The notes below the pieces were generated by a model. The model was not told the origin of the DNA. It searched no databases and saw only the letters and a program-made list of their open reading frames with translations. DNA of 64,000 nucleotides from Dolichospermum sp. DET69 (GTDB lineage Bacteria > Cyanobacteriota > Cyanobacteriia > Cyanobacteriales > Nostocaceae), in assembly GCA_017355425.1 (NCBI GenBank), contig CP070233.1:3141501-3205500 (forward strand), written 5' to 3'. A program made the translations under genes and the position numbers. This document shows positions 44,056 to 52,754 of the stretch, one piece after another; the first letter of the stretch is position 1, and each line of letters starts with the position of its first letter.

Positions 44056-44334
44056 GGTCATATTTGCGCCAAATACTACTTCATCATTATCGCATCCTAG
44101 GAAGTAGGCGATCGCAGCCCTGGCAGAAATAATCAAGGCATCTGTTCGCATACTCGTAGCAAAAACACCGTGAGTATTAGCATTCGATCTAACTAAATAA
44201 TCACTAATTGCGTCTAATACTCCACCGGGTACTTGTGTTCCACCGGGTCCATCAAAGAAAATCGCTGGTTTTCCGTTGATTGTTTGTGTCAGTGCGGGAA
44301 ACTGGGCGCGTATCCATTTTATGTCTAAAGATTC
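44056..44334 (-). pseudogene. Duplicated 5' end of the cysteine-desulfurase-like gene
   Basis: 279 bases, ~96% identical to 42561-42839 and in the same orientation, covering residues ESLDIKWIRAQFPALT through NDEVVFGANM. The frame starts at ATG 44336 behind GAGGAAAAATT, then leaves homology at 44056 and ends at 43996 with unrelated residues. Ala-to-Val and Asp-to-Tyr changes are visible. It seems to keep the ancestral promoter/RBS side of the gene. Confidence 0.88.
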
Positions 44335-44416
44335 CATAATTTTTCCTCTTTTTCTTGATGAAGATTTCACGCAAAGGAAACATAATAACTTACATTGTAG
44401 TATAAATTCGATTTTG

Positions 44417-45298
44417 TTATTTACAAAAAGCAACTTTACTTAAAATGTTAATAGGGGTGATATCTTTGAGTAATTGCATTTGTTCTTGACTTTTTACTAA
44501 TAATGCACCTGCAAATCCTAATGAGTTGACAGAAATTGTCTCAAACTCGTCATATTGTCGAGGGACAATTAACATCCATTCTCGCGTCATCAAAAGATTA
44601 TATGCTCCAGATTGCATATTATTTTCTAGGGGTTTAATTCCCACAGTTTGCAGTAAAGTATGATATTTTTCTAAAGTTATTTCGGCACTTTCTCCCATAT
44701 CAAGATTAGTAAAAGCGTGGACAAAAGGAAATTCTGGTATACTTCCAATAGCGGTTTCTAATTTTGCTGCTTTTAAAAGTGGTGAAATAGGAATATCTGT
44801 TTCCGCAAAAGGGACAATTTGCAAATGTTTATGTAGTTGACTCGCACCGGCAAGTTTACCACCATTATAAAATACTAAACTTTCAAACTCTTCTAAACAG
44901 GCTCCCGTTGCTGTAAAGTCTTCTAGGGTAAGTAAATTTTCCTGTGATTCAAAAGCGCGAGTGATAATTAACAAGTGATAATCAACAACATTGAATTTAT
45001 TTAAAATACAAACATGAGTAGGAGAGATATCAGCTACAAATAAATCTACTTCGTAGGGTAAAAAAGGATTAAATTCTTTACCAGTTTTAGCAACTTTATG
45101 ATCTCGTTTTTTTTGTTCAGCGATTTTGCGGTTGATATTTTCTAAAATTCTGACAACAAATTTCACACCATTTTGTTCAATAATTTCCAATTTTGTGGGA
45201 ATAGATTTTAATGCCCCAGATTTTAAAGCCAGTTCCGTTGTTTTTTTGATCCTTGTCCATAAGGTGCCTGGTTCAAGTAAGATTTTGCCCTGATTCAT
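44417..45298 (-). CDS. ATP adenylyltransferase (Ap4A phosphorylase)
   Basis: 293 residues from ATG 45298. N-terminal block ILLEPGTLWTRIKKTTELAL and FVVRILENI; FNPFLPYEVDLFVADISPTHV; LNKFNVVDYHLLIITRAFES; and the HIT-like catalytic stretch NGGKLAGASQLHKHLQIVPF with the His-x-His-x-Gln. C-terminal YNLLMTREWMLIVPR. Phosphorolyses Ap4A to ADP and ATP. It precedes the truncated desulfurase copy on the same strand, suggesting the original order was Ap4A phosphorylase - desulfurase-like enzyme. Confidence 0.93.
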   Translation of the reverse strand: MNQGKILLEPGTLWTRIKKTTELALKSGALKSIPTKLEIIEQNGVKFVVRILENINRKIAEQKKRDHKVAKTGKEFNPFLPYEVDLFVADISPTHVCILNKFNVVDYHLLIITRAFESQENLLTLEDFTATGACLEEFESLVFYNGGKLAGASQLHKHLQIVPFAETDIPISPLLKAAKLETAIGSIPEFPFVHAFTNLDMGESAEITLEKYHTLLQTVGIKPLENNMQSGAYNLLMTREWMLIVPRQYDEFETISVNSLGFAGALLVKSQEQMQLLKDITPINILSKVAFCK

Positions 45299-45354
45299 AT
45301 TTTCCAAAAGTTCACTTTTTTAAAATCCTAGGTTGGGTTTGATTTTTCCTGTTC

Positions 45355-45425
45355 ATGACGTGGTACAAGAACCCCACCCCCAACCCCCTCCCCGCAAGCG
45401 ATGAGGGGGCTAAGATGTACCTCAT
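45355..45425. repeat. Short hairpin element, TGAGGTACA family, copy 4
   Basis: Right end TGTACCTCAT intact, left end degenerate (ATGACGTGGTACA), interior CCCCTCCCCGCAAGCGATGAG almost identical to copy 3 at 26142. The flank GCGAAAACCGCTGT is the inverted form of the flank of copy 1. Confidence 0.7.
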
Positions 45426-45522
45426 AAGAGCGAAAACCGCTGTATATTGTTGGAAAATGATTGAGGATTTCTATAGATCCTTAATTTTTTTTGAGCAATT
45501 GGGAATCTGGATATATCATCCT

Positions 45523-46047
45523 CTAAGGACAAAATAAAGTTTCTTTTGTCTCTCTACCTGTTACAGGATTAGTGCCTTTAGCTAGTTTACAAAGTTTATT
45601 TTGTTCATCTCGACGCAATAATACATCAGTAAAATCTGCTCCGTCAATTATAGCTCCATCAAATTTGGCGTTAGCCGCAAATGCCCCTTCTAAATTGGCG
45701 TTGGTTAAATTGGCTTTAATCAAACGCGCTGAATCTAATGTAGCATTAGTTAGATTTGCTCCCTGTAAATTAGCTGATTCTAGATTGGCTGCAAAGAATT
45801 CGACACCACGGAGATTAGCATTAGTAAAATTACTGTAGCGAAGATTTGCTTTAGTAAAACTGGAATCTGTTAAATCACGTTCAGAAAAATCAGATCCGAC
45901 AAGAATTTCTTTGTTATATTCCAGTGCTACAGCAGAAGGCACAAAACCTGCTAAGGCTGTGGTGGAAATAATTACCCAAAGTAATAAACTGAGTATAGTT
46001 GTCCAATTGCGATAGCGAAGCACGACCTGGGAATCGTTATTATTCAT
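45523..46047 (-). CDS. Pentapeptide-repeat protein, probably thylakoid-lumenal
   Basis: 174 residues. An N-terminal hydrophobic signal (ILSLLLWVIISTTALAGFVP, ~15-35) is followed by ~16 pentapeptide repeats of the A(D/N)Lxx type (ANLRYSNFTNANLRG, ANLQGANLTNATLDS, ANLTNANLEGAF). The C-terminal cap LLRRDEQNKLCKLAKGTNP ... TLFCP has two cysteines that could form a disulfide. It resembles known lumenal pentapeptide proteins (TL15/TL17 type). Its start is only 14 bp from the divergent yraN-like start. Confidence 0.9.
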   Translation of the reverse strand: MNNNDSQVVLRYRNWTTILSLLLWVIISTTALAGFVPSAVALEYNKEILVGSDFSERDLTDSSFTKANLRYSNFTNANLRGVEFFAANLESANLQGANLTNATLDSARLIKANLTNANLEGAFAANAKFDGAIIDGADFTDVLLRRDEQNKLCKLAKGTNPVTGRETKETLFCP

Positions 46048-46061
46048 GGTATTGTTAAGTA

Positions 46062-46505
46062 ATGGCTAATCCTTCTCTATTTAATTATGCAGATATTGGT
46101 AACATAGGTGAAGACCTAGCCGCTAAATGGTTACAATCTACGGGTTGGGAAATTTTGCATCGTCGCTTTTCGTGTCGTTGGGGAGAAATTGATATTATTG
46201 CCCAATATCAAGACACAATACTGGCATTTGTAGAAGTAAAAACCCGCAGTTCTGGTAATTGGGATGAAGGGGGAAAAAATGCCATTACTCCCCAAAAACA
46301 AGCAAAAATATGGCGGACGGCGGAAATATTTTTAGCTGAATATCCCCAAAAAGCTGATTATTCTTGTCGCTTTGATGTGGCTCTTGTTCACTATCAACTA
46401 GAAACTAAAAAAATCATTGCCGAAGAGTTTTTAGAGCGTTTATCTATATCTGGATATGAGTTTAAGCTACAACAATACATTGAAGCAGCTTTTGACCAAC
46501 AATAA
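46062..46505 (+). CDS. YraN-family (UPF0102) nuclease-fold protein
   Basis: 147 residues. [20 protein letters not shown], then [20 protein letters not shown] and [13 protein letters not shown] give the E...D...E-x-K order of a PD-(D/E)XK fold. The family occurs near ribosome/translation genes in many bacteria, with proposed Holliday-junction-resolvase-like function that is unproven. Standard length. Divergent from the pentapeptide gene with 14 bp between starts, so promoters must overlap the opposing coding regions. Confidence 0.93.
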   Translation: MANPSLFNYADIGNIGEDLAAKWLQSTGWEILHRRFSCRWGEIDIIAQYQDTILAFVEVKTRSSGNWDEGGKNAITPQKQAKIWRTAEIFLAEYPQKADYSCRFDVALVHYQLETKKIIAEEFLERLSISGYEFKLQQYIEAAFDQQ

Positions 46506-46568
46506 ATATGGGAGAATAATTATTTTTCACTTCCTAACCTATGCAAACAAGTTTGAATTTTGAATTGC

Positions 46569-46961
46569 TTAGGCCAATGTTTCCGGACAGTAACCTAAAC
46601 CGCGAACAAACTGTTGTCTAAATGCTTCAATTTCTTCTCTTTCCGGGCTACCATGAGAAACAATCGCTACTTGGTAACGACGCATCACGTCTACAGGCGT
46701 TTGTCCGGCTTCCAAACTCCAAAGTGCCATTTGGACTCTCATTGGTGGCTGATAGCTAATTCCTAATTCATTAAGAAAAGCTCGAAAATCACCATCTTGT
46801 TGATCTGAGACTGTATCTTTGAGTTTAATTCTGACTACCCAACCATCAATTTGATGAATTACACTCACAAAGGAAACGGGAAATTGAGGTCTACCGTGTA
46901 AATATTGAACAATTCTCAAACTGAGGCTGGCATTTCCTAGATAGTACAAGTATTCCATCAT
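46569..46961 (-). CDS. Conserved hypothetical protein, cyanobacterial
   Basis: 130 residues, no signal or membrane segment. Reads YYLGNASLSLRIVQYLHGRP, VIHQIDGWVVRIKLKDTV, RVQMALWSLEAGQTPVDVMR and QFVRGLGYCPETLA. Balanced composition and a near-typical ATG start (46961, or Met2). No family is recognised with confidence. It converges with the yraN-like gene. Confidence 0.75.
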   Translation of the reverse strand: MMEYLYYLGNASLSLRIVQYLHGRPQFPVSFVSVIHQIDGWVVRIKLKDTVSDQQDGDFRAFLNELGISYQPPMRVQMALWSLEAGQTPVDVMRRYQVAIVSHGSPEREEIEAFRQQFVRGLGYCPETLA

Positions 46962-47080
46962 TCTCTTATAGGATATGGGATTAAATTTAGTTCTACTTAT
47001 CTATCTTCGTGAATGGAGTGGAGTTCCCGGTAGGGTAAAAGCACCCGTCTTTCTATGGGGAGATTTACCCAATCTGGGAA

Positions 47081-47132
47081 CAGTTGACAGTTGACAGTTG
47101 ACAGTTGACCGTTGACAGTTGACCGTTGACAG
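47081..47132. repeat. Heptamer tandem array (CAGTTGA)n upstream of queA
   Basis: Seven to eight units of CAGTTGA/CCGTTGA. It immediately precedes the queA coding region and keeps that frame open upstream, producing a spurious N-terminal extension. Confidence 0.93.
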
Positions 47133-47170
47133 GAATTTTCCTATTACCAATGACCAATGACTTAATTAAT

Positions 47171-48301
47171 ATGAAGCCAAAAATACGACAAGCAACAGCG
47201 GAAGATGTAAATTTAGATTGTTTATTATCTGGTTATGACTACGAACTTCCACCAGGACTAATTGCCCAAAATCCTGCTGTTCCTAGAGATAGTTCGCGGT
47301 TATTGGTGGTAGATTCTCCTGAAACTGCTAAAACTATACCACCGCTACATCACGTTTTCCGTGATTTATCGGAACTGCTAAAACCAGGGGATTTACTTGT
47401 GATGAATAACACAAAAGTAATTCCCGCTCGGTTGTACGGCTGTAAGTCTACGGGGGCTGGGGTAGAAGTGTTGCTGTTGGAGGAACGACGACATAATTGC
47501 TGGTTGGCTTTGGTGAAACCTGGTAAGCGGTTTACCGTGGGTAGTGAGATTATTTTTACAGCGGGGAAAGATGGAAAACAACAGGAATTGAGGGCGACTG
47601 TTGTAGAATCAGATCCAGAAACTGGGGGACGCTTGTTACAGTTCGATTTACCCGCAGCAGTTCCTTTAGTACAGGTGTTGGAGAAGTTTGGACAGATTCC
47701 CCTACCTCCTTATATCACGGCTTCTACCGCTGCTGATGAACAGTATCAGACGGTGTATGCGGATGTTCAGGGAGCGATCGCTGCGCCAACAGCAGGGTTA
47801 CATTTCACACCTGAATTATTAGAAAAGCTGCGTAGTTGTGGCATTAATCAAGCCTTTATTACTCTTCATGTCGGTGTCGGTACTTTTCGCCCAGTGGAAG
47901 TAGAAGATATTACCACCCATGCAATGCACGAAGAATGGATTGAAGTTCCCCCTGATACTGTTGAGCAAATTCGGGCTACTCAGGCTGCTGGTGGGCGCAT
48001 TATTGCGGTGGGGACAACAGCGGTAAGGGCCTTGGAGGGTGCGGCACAATCGGGGGATTTACAGCCTTATGTGGGGAAGACCAATTTATTTATTTCTCCT
48101 GGGTATAAATGGCAAGTTGTGGAGGGTTTAATTACCAATTTTCATTTACCCCGTTCTAGTTTATTGATGCTGGTTAGTGCTTTAATTGGTAGAGAAAGAT
48201 TATTGGAGATTTACCAACAAGCGATTGCTGCTGAATATCGCTTTTATTCTTTTGGTGATGCCATGCTGATTTTACCGGAAGGGAAAAGTATTAAATTATG
48301 A
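47171..48301 (+). CDS. queA: S-adenosylmethionine:tRNA ribosyltransferase-isomerase QueA
   Basis: 376 residues from ATG 47171; upstream in-frame starts at 47126 and 47150 fall in or next to the heptamer array and do not match the family. Makes epoxyqueuosine in tRNA from preQ1. Signatures: [97 protein letters not shown] and [17 protein letters not shown]. Full length. Confidence 0.95.
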   Translation: MKPKIRQATAEDVNLDCLLSGYDYELPPGLIAQNPAVPRDSSRLLVVDSPETAKTIPPLHHVFRDLSELLKPGDLLVMNNTKVIPARLYGCKSTGAGVEVLLLEERRHNCWLALVKPGKRFTVGSEIIFTAGKDGKQQELRATVVESDPETGGRLLQFDLPAAVPLVQVLEKFGQIPLPPYITASTAADEQYQTVYADVQGAIAAPTAGLHFTPELLEKLRSCGINQAFITLHVGVGTFRPVEVEDITTHAMHEEWIEVPPDTVEQIRATQAAGGRIIAVGTTAVRALEGAAQSGDLQPYVGKTNLFISPGYKWQVVEGLITNFHLPRSSLLMLVSALIGRERLLEIYQQAIAAEYRFYSFGDAMLILPEGKSIKL

Positions 48302-48367
48302 ATTTTTGATGAAGTAATGGATAATCTAATTTAGATGAGACTCAGTATAACTAAAGGGTGGTAAAAT

Positions 48368-49480
48368 ATGTATCAAAAACATCACAAATATCCGTACCTA
48401 AACCCAATCAAGGCTGTATGTAAACAAGCATTGACGGTAATTGTCTCTACTTCTTCAGCATTTTTAATTTTCACCTTACCTGCAATTATTAATTCTCCCA
48501 ATGACAAGCTATTAGCAATAGAAGTTGTTTCTCAAGATTTAGACGCAGCTATATATTTTCAGCAGGGAGTGACACTTTATAATAATCAAGATTTTCAGGG
48601 TTCAGAAATAGCTTTTCGCAAAGCCTTAGAGCGAGATCCTAATATTAGTACAGCGCGAAATTATTTAGGGAATATTCTGTTAGAACAAAATCGGCTAGAT
48701 TTAGCTATCCAAGAATTTGGAGAAGCAATCAGATTAAATCCCAATTTGGGAGAAGCTTATTATAATTTGGGTGTAGCTTTACAAAAACAGGGACAAAAAG
48801 AAGCCGCTATTACAGCTTATCGTCAAGCTTTAGTAGTCACTCCCACCCTAGCTAATGCCCATTATAATTTGGGAGTTTTGTGGTATGAACAAGAACAGCG
48901 TCAGGATGCGATTGCTGCTTATGAACAAGCAATTAATTTAGATAGAAATAATAAAGATGCTTATTTTAATTTAGCAATTGTTCAACAACAAGAAGGTCAA
49001 GTAGAATTGGCAATTTCTGCCTATCGGGAAGTTTTGAAAATAGATCCCAAAAATGCTATAGCTTACAATAATTTGGGTAGTCTTTTAGTAAATCAAGGTA
49101 AAATTTCCGAAGCAATTAATATTTACAAAGAAGCAATTCGTCAAAATCCCAAAAATACCTCTGCTCAGTATAATTTAGGAGTAACTTTATATAATCAAGG
49201 TGCTTGGCAGGATTCGGCTCAAGCATTAAGACGCGCTCGTCAACAGTATACACTTGAGGGAAATACTGAGCAACTTGCCAAAACTGAACAAGTAATGCAG
49301 CAAATTGCCCAGATTTTAATACCTAAAAAATCACCAGTAAATCCATCAGGTAGCACAACAGCAATTACTACTCCACCTGTTGAACAAGCACCCGCAAATC
49401 TTCCACCTGTAGAAGAAGCACCTGTAAATACTCCGAAACCTGTAGAAATTACTTTACCTAATTTGACACCAAATAAATAA
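48368..49480 (+). CDS. Secreted/periplasmic TPR protein
   Basis: 370 residues. A signal-like hydrophobic segment (~19-40, ALTVIVSTSSAFLIFTLPAI) is followed by seven tetratricopeptide repeats (~62-300; recurring A.YNLG..L..QG....AI..Y..A...P) and a proline-rich tail with VEQAPANLPPVEEAPVN repeats. Probably a protein-interaction scaffold outside the cytoplasm. No catalytic domain. Confidence 0.86.
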   Translation: MYQKHHKYPYLNPIKAVCKQALTVIVSTSSAFLIFTLPAIINSPNDKLLAIEVVSQDLDAAIYFQQGVTLYNNQDFQGSEIAFRKALERDPNISTARNYLGNILLEQNRLDLAIQEFGEAIRLNPNLGEAYYNLGVALQKQGQKEAAITAYRQALVVTPTLANAHYNLGVLWYEQEQRQDAIAAYEQAINLDRNNKDAYFNLAIVQQQEGQVELAISAYREVLKIDPKNAIAYNNLGSLLVNQGKISEAINIYKEAIRQNPKNTSAQYNLGVTLYNQGAWQDSAQALRRARQQYTLEGNTEQLAKTEQVMQQIAQILIPKKSPVNPSGSTTAITTPPVEQAPANLPPVEEAPVNTPKPVEITLPNLTPNK

Positions 49481-49523
49481 TTGGTCATTAGTCAGTGGTC
49501 ATTGGTCATTAGTCATTGGTAAA
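49481..49523. repeat. Heptamer-type array (TTAGTCA/TTGGTCA)n
   Basis: About five irregular 7-bp units directly after the TPR stop codon, same unit family as the arrays around 60.2 and 61.3 kb. Confidence 0.8.
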
Positions 49524-49546
49524 GTTTTTCCCTATTTCCCATTCCC

Positions 49547-50242
49547 TTAAATTGGTAAACGATTAATATCTTTATTGCAACCAATTACTACCATGGCAGA
49601 ACCTTTTTCTAAACGTTTAGTTGGTTCGGGATTAATGATAAATTTACCATCATGACTTACAGCCAACATATTTAAACCATAGCGGTTACGAAGTTGGAGT
49701 TCAGCAATGGTTTTTCCATTAAATTCATCAGGGACAATTAACTCAACAATACTGTTATCTGGGTCAAGATCAAATCTTTCTAAAATTCCCGGTTTAGTCA
49801 GTGTGCGTGCTAAAGCACAACCAGCTTCATATTCAGGAAATACTACATGATCTGCTCCTACTCTATTTAATAATTTGCGGTGAACTTCACTAGAAGCTTT
49901 TGCAACTACATGAGGTACACCACCTTCTTTCACATTTAAGGTAGTAATAACACTTTCCTGAACATAATTACCAATAGCGACAATTACTGTATCAAACTCA
50001 AAAATTCCGGCTTCTTTCAGGGCTGCTGGTTCGGTTGAATCTAGTTGTAACGCATGACCAACTATTTCTTCATTTAAGGCTTCGGAAACCCGTTTTTCAT
50101 CAATATCTGTAGCTAACACTTGATAACCTAAATTATGCAGTGTTGAGCAGACAGAACGACCAAAACGACCTAAGCCAATTACAGCAAATTGGTGATTGTC
50201 TCTACGTAAACTGCGAAGAAATTTTAATGATGAAAGGTTCAT
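49547..50242 (-). CDS. ktrA: KtrA-type K+ uptake regulatory subunit (RCK/TrkA-N, TrkA-C)
   Basis: 231 residues from ATG 50242. The frame stays open upstream through a heptamer array that would add repeated PITNYQL residues; that extension is rejected. Rossmann nucleotide-binding core FAVIGLGRFGRSVCSTLHNL and VLATDIDEKRV (Asp/Glu for ribose), DTVIVAIGNYVQESVITTL, and GADHVVFPEYEAGCALARTL. The C-terminal TrkA-C domain reads LIVPDEFNGKTIAELQLRNR. A cytoplasmic ring that gates the KtrB channel-like subunit in response to nucleotides. Confidence 0.93.
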   Translation of the reverse strand: MNLSSLKFLRSLRRDNHQFAVIGLGRFGRSVCSTLHNLGYQVLATDIDEKRVSEALNEEIVGHALQLDSTEPAALKEAGIFEFDTVIVAIGNYVQESVITTLNVKEGGVPHVVAKASSEVHRKLLNRVGADHVVFPEYEAGCALARTLTKPGILERFDLDPDNSIVELIVPDEFNGKTIAELQLRNRYGLNMLAVSHDGKFIINPEPTKRLEKGSAMVVIGCNKDINRLPI

Positions 50243-50244
50243 AA

Positions 50245-50337
50245 TTTGGTAATTGGTAATTGGTAATTGGTAATTGGTAATTGGTAATTGGTAATTGGTA
50301 ATTGGTAATTGGTAATTGGTAATTGGTAATTGGTAAT
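50245..50337. repeat. Heptamer tandem array (TTGGTAA)13 between ktrB and ktrA
   Basis: Thirteen near-perfect 7-bp units, the longest array in the window, filling the entire spacer between the ktrB stop and the ktrA start. In the ktrA frame it reads PITNYQL every three units, without stops. Confidence 0.95.
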
Positions 50338-51692
50338 TATCCAACCAGGAGATTTTCTTCGGGATAGTGAATTCTGGTAGAACGAGGATCTCCTAATATG
50401 GATGACATTAATAATAAAACACCAACTCGGCCAATATACATGGTGAGAATTAAAATTAATTTTGCTGCGGTGGAAACACTAGCTGTAATCCCTGTGGAAA
50501 GACCTACTGTACCAAAGGCTGATACGACTTCAAAGAGAATTTGAATAAAAGCCAATTTGGGGTCTGTAAGACTAATTAAAACCGTGGCAACAATCACTGT
50601 TGCTAGTGAACCAAATACCACACCAACAGCTTTTAAAATCAATGAGATGGCAATTTTGCGATTATATAATAATACCTCTTCTTTGCCTTGCAAAATTGCA
50701 TTTGTACAACTGGTAAGCACTCGTAAAGTAGTGGTTTTGATTCCTCCTCCTGTCCCTCCAGGACTTGCACCAATAAACATCAAAGCAATCATAATAAATA
50801 ACCCGGCATTAGTCATTTTACCAATGTCAATACTATTAAAACCAGCAGTTCTGGTGCTGACTGACTGAAACCAAGCTCCTAATATTTTATCAGATAAATT
50901 TAATTGTCCCAAGGTACTATCGTTTCTAATTTCTATCAGAAATAAGGCAATTGTTCCTACTACTAACAAGATCAATGTTGTGCTAGTAGCGACTTTAAAA
51001 TCCAGGGAAAATATTAAACAACTTGTTTTTTTGATGATGCGATTACTTTGATAACTAAAACTATTTCGTAACCACAAATACATATCCAAAATTACCTGAT
51101 AACCAATCCCACCAAAGATGATTAAACAGCCAATTGTGACAATAACTAAAGGAGAAGATTGATAACTCATTAAATTGTCTTTGAATAAACTAAATCCAGC
51201 ATTATTCCAAGCACTAACACTATGAAAAATTGCTAACCAAGTTCCTTCTTGCCAACCTTTTTCGGGAACAAAAACTATCATTAATAAAAATACTCCCGTG
51301 AGTTCAAACAATAAGGTAGTCGCAATAATCGAACGGATAATTTGCGTACTACCACTCATGCCAGGACGGTCTAAAGCTTGTTGAATTGCTACTTTTTGTC
51401 TGAGATCAAATTTTCTACCAATTAACAACATTAAAAATGTGGTAGTTGTCATATAACCTAAACCGCCAATTTGTGCTAATAGGGCAATAAACAACTGACC
51501 TAAAAAGGAAAATTCAGTCCCAGTATCTACCACTGCTAAACCTGTAACGCAAACCGCTGAAGTTGAAGTAAATAATGCAACAATTGGATCATTCCAATTA
51601 CCATTACCAGTAGAGAAAGGCATTGTCAAGAGAATGGCTCCTAAGAGAATGACAGCGACAAATCCCAAACAAATTGTCCGCGCAACAGTCAT
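50337..51692 (-). CDS. ktrB: KtrB/TrkH-type K+ translocating subunit
   Basis: 451 residues. Four M1-P-M2 modules with selectivity-filter glycines: TSTSAVCVTGLAVVDTG, HSVSAWNNAGFSLF, SVSTRTAGFNS and EVVSAFGTVGLSTG, the four filter regions of the SKT superfamily; plus GASPGGTGGGIKTTTLR (the intramembrane gating loop). Together with KtrA it forms Na+-dependent K+ uptake, important for osmotic adaptation in cyanobacteria. Order ktrB-ktrA on the minus strand. Confidence 0.94.
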   Translation of the reverse strand: MTVARTICLGFVAVILLGAILLTMPFSTGNGNWNDPIVALFTSTSAVCVTGLAVVDTGTEFSFLGQLFIALLAQIGGLGYMTTTTFLMLLIGRKFDLRQKVAIQQALDRPGMSGSTQIIRSIIATTLLFELTGVFLLMIVFVPEKGWQEGTWLAIFHSVSAWNNAGFSLFKDNLMSYQSSPLVIVTIGCLIIFGGIGYQVILDMYLWLRNSFSYQSNRIIKKTSCLIFSLDFKVATSTTLILLVVGTIALFLIEIRNDSTLGQLNLSDKILGAWFQSVSTRTAGFNSIDIGKMTNAGLFIMIALMFIGASPGGTGGGIKTTTLRVLTSCTNAILQGKEEVLLYNRKIAISLILKAVGVVFGSLATVIVATVLISLTDPKLAFIQILFEVVSAFGTVGLSTGITASVSTAAKLILILTMYIGRVGVLLLMSSILGDPRSTRIHYPEENLLVG

Positions 51693-51871
51693 AATAATTA
51701 AACATCAAAAATGAATAAACTTTCAGGTATTAGGCTATTTTGACATCTTCCCAAGGTAGAATTAATGAGTTATTCCCAGGTAGAAAAATATCCCTATCTA
51801 ATTAAAAACATAGATGGTAGCCTAGAAATAAGTTTTTTTTGAATTTCCTGTCATTTTTTATCACTAAATTT

Positions 51872-52726
51872 ATGAGTCAAATACTTTACAAACAAATTCA
51901 GCAATTTTACGATGCTTCTTCTGGTTTGTGGGAACAAATTTGGGGGGAACATATGCACCACGGTTATTATGGTGCAGATGGAAAACAGGTAAAAGAACGC
52001 CGTCAAGCACAAATTGATTTAATTGAAGAACTGCTAAAGTGGGCAGATGTTAAGGGCGCTGAAAATATCCTGGATGTGGGTTGTGGAATTGGTGGTAGTT
52101 CTTTATACTTGGCTGATAAGTTTGGGGCAAATGCAACAGGAATTACACTCAGTCCTGTACAAGCTGCTAGAGCGACAGAAAGGTCTTTGGCAATGAATTT
52201 GAGTCAGAAAACTAGATTCATGGTTGCCAATGCTCAAGAAATGCCTTTTGAGGATAATTCTTTTGATTTGGTGTGGTCACTGGAAAGTGGTGAGCATATG
52301 CCAGATAAAACTAAATTCTTACAAGAATGTTATCGCGTGTTGAAACCCGGTGGGACTTTGATTATGGTAACTTGGTGTCATCGGAATACAGACAAATTAG
52401 CACTGACACAGGATGAGCAAAAGCAGTTAGAAGATATTTATCGAGTTTATTGTTTACCCTATGTTATTTCTTTAGCAGAGTATGAAGCGATCGCTTGGCA
52501 ATTACCATTAAATAATATTCGCACGGCTGATTGGTCAACCGCTGTTGCTCCTTTCTGGAATGTAGTAATTGATTCGGCTTTTACACCGCAAGCGTTTATA
52601 GGTTTATTAATGGCTGGTTGGACTACAATTCAGGGGGCATTATCTTTAGGGTTAATGCGTCGAGGTTATGAAAGCGGATTAATTCGGTTTGGATTATTAC
52701 GAGGGACAAAAGAATTTAGAATTTAG
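51872..52726 (+). CDS. Gamma-tocopherol methyltransferase
   Basis: 284 residues from ATG 51872; an in-frame TTG at 51839 would add 11 residues. Strong resemblance to the Synechocystis gamma-TMT type: FYDASSGLWEQIWGEHMHHG, NILDVGCGIGGSSLYLAD (SAM motif I), ITLSPVQAARATERS, WSLESGEHMPDKTKFLQECY, RVLKPGGTLIMVTWCHR and DWSTAVAPFWNVVIDSAF. Converts gamma- to alpha-tocopherol. The 3' end (KEFRI stop) lies in an AATTTAG heptamer array. Followed after 28 bp by the phytyltransferase gene. Confidence 0.92.
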   Translation: MSQILYKQIQQFYDASSGLWEQIWGEHMHHGYYGADGKQVKERRQAQIDLIEELLKWADVKGAENILDVGCGIGGSSLYLADKFGANATGITLSPVQAARATERSLAMNLSQKTRFMVANAQEMPFEDNSFDLVWSLESGEHMPDKTKFLQECYRVLKPGGTLIMVTWCHRNTDKLALTQDEQKQLEDIYRVYCLPYVISLAEYEAIAWQLPLNNIRTADWSTAVAPFWNVVIDSAFTPQAFIGLLMAGWTTIQGALSLGLMRRGYESGLIRFGLLRGTKEFRI

Positions 52727-52740
52727 AATTTAGAATTTAG
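52713..52740. repeat. Heptamer tandem array (AATTTAG)4 at the 3' end of the tocopherol methyltransferase gene
   Basis: Four units; the first supplies the last codons and the stop of the coding sequence. The unit sequence differs from the other heptamer arrays in this window, but the period is the same. Confidence 0.9.
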
Positions 52741-52754
52741 AAAAATAACAAAAA

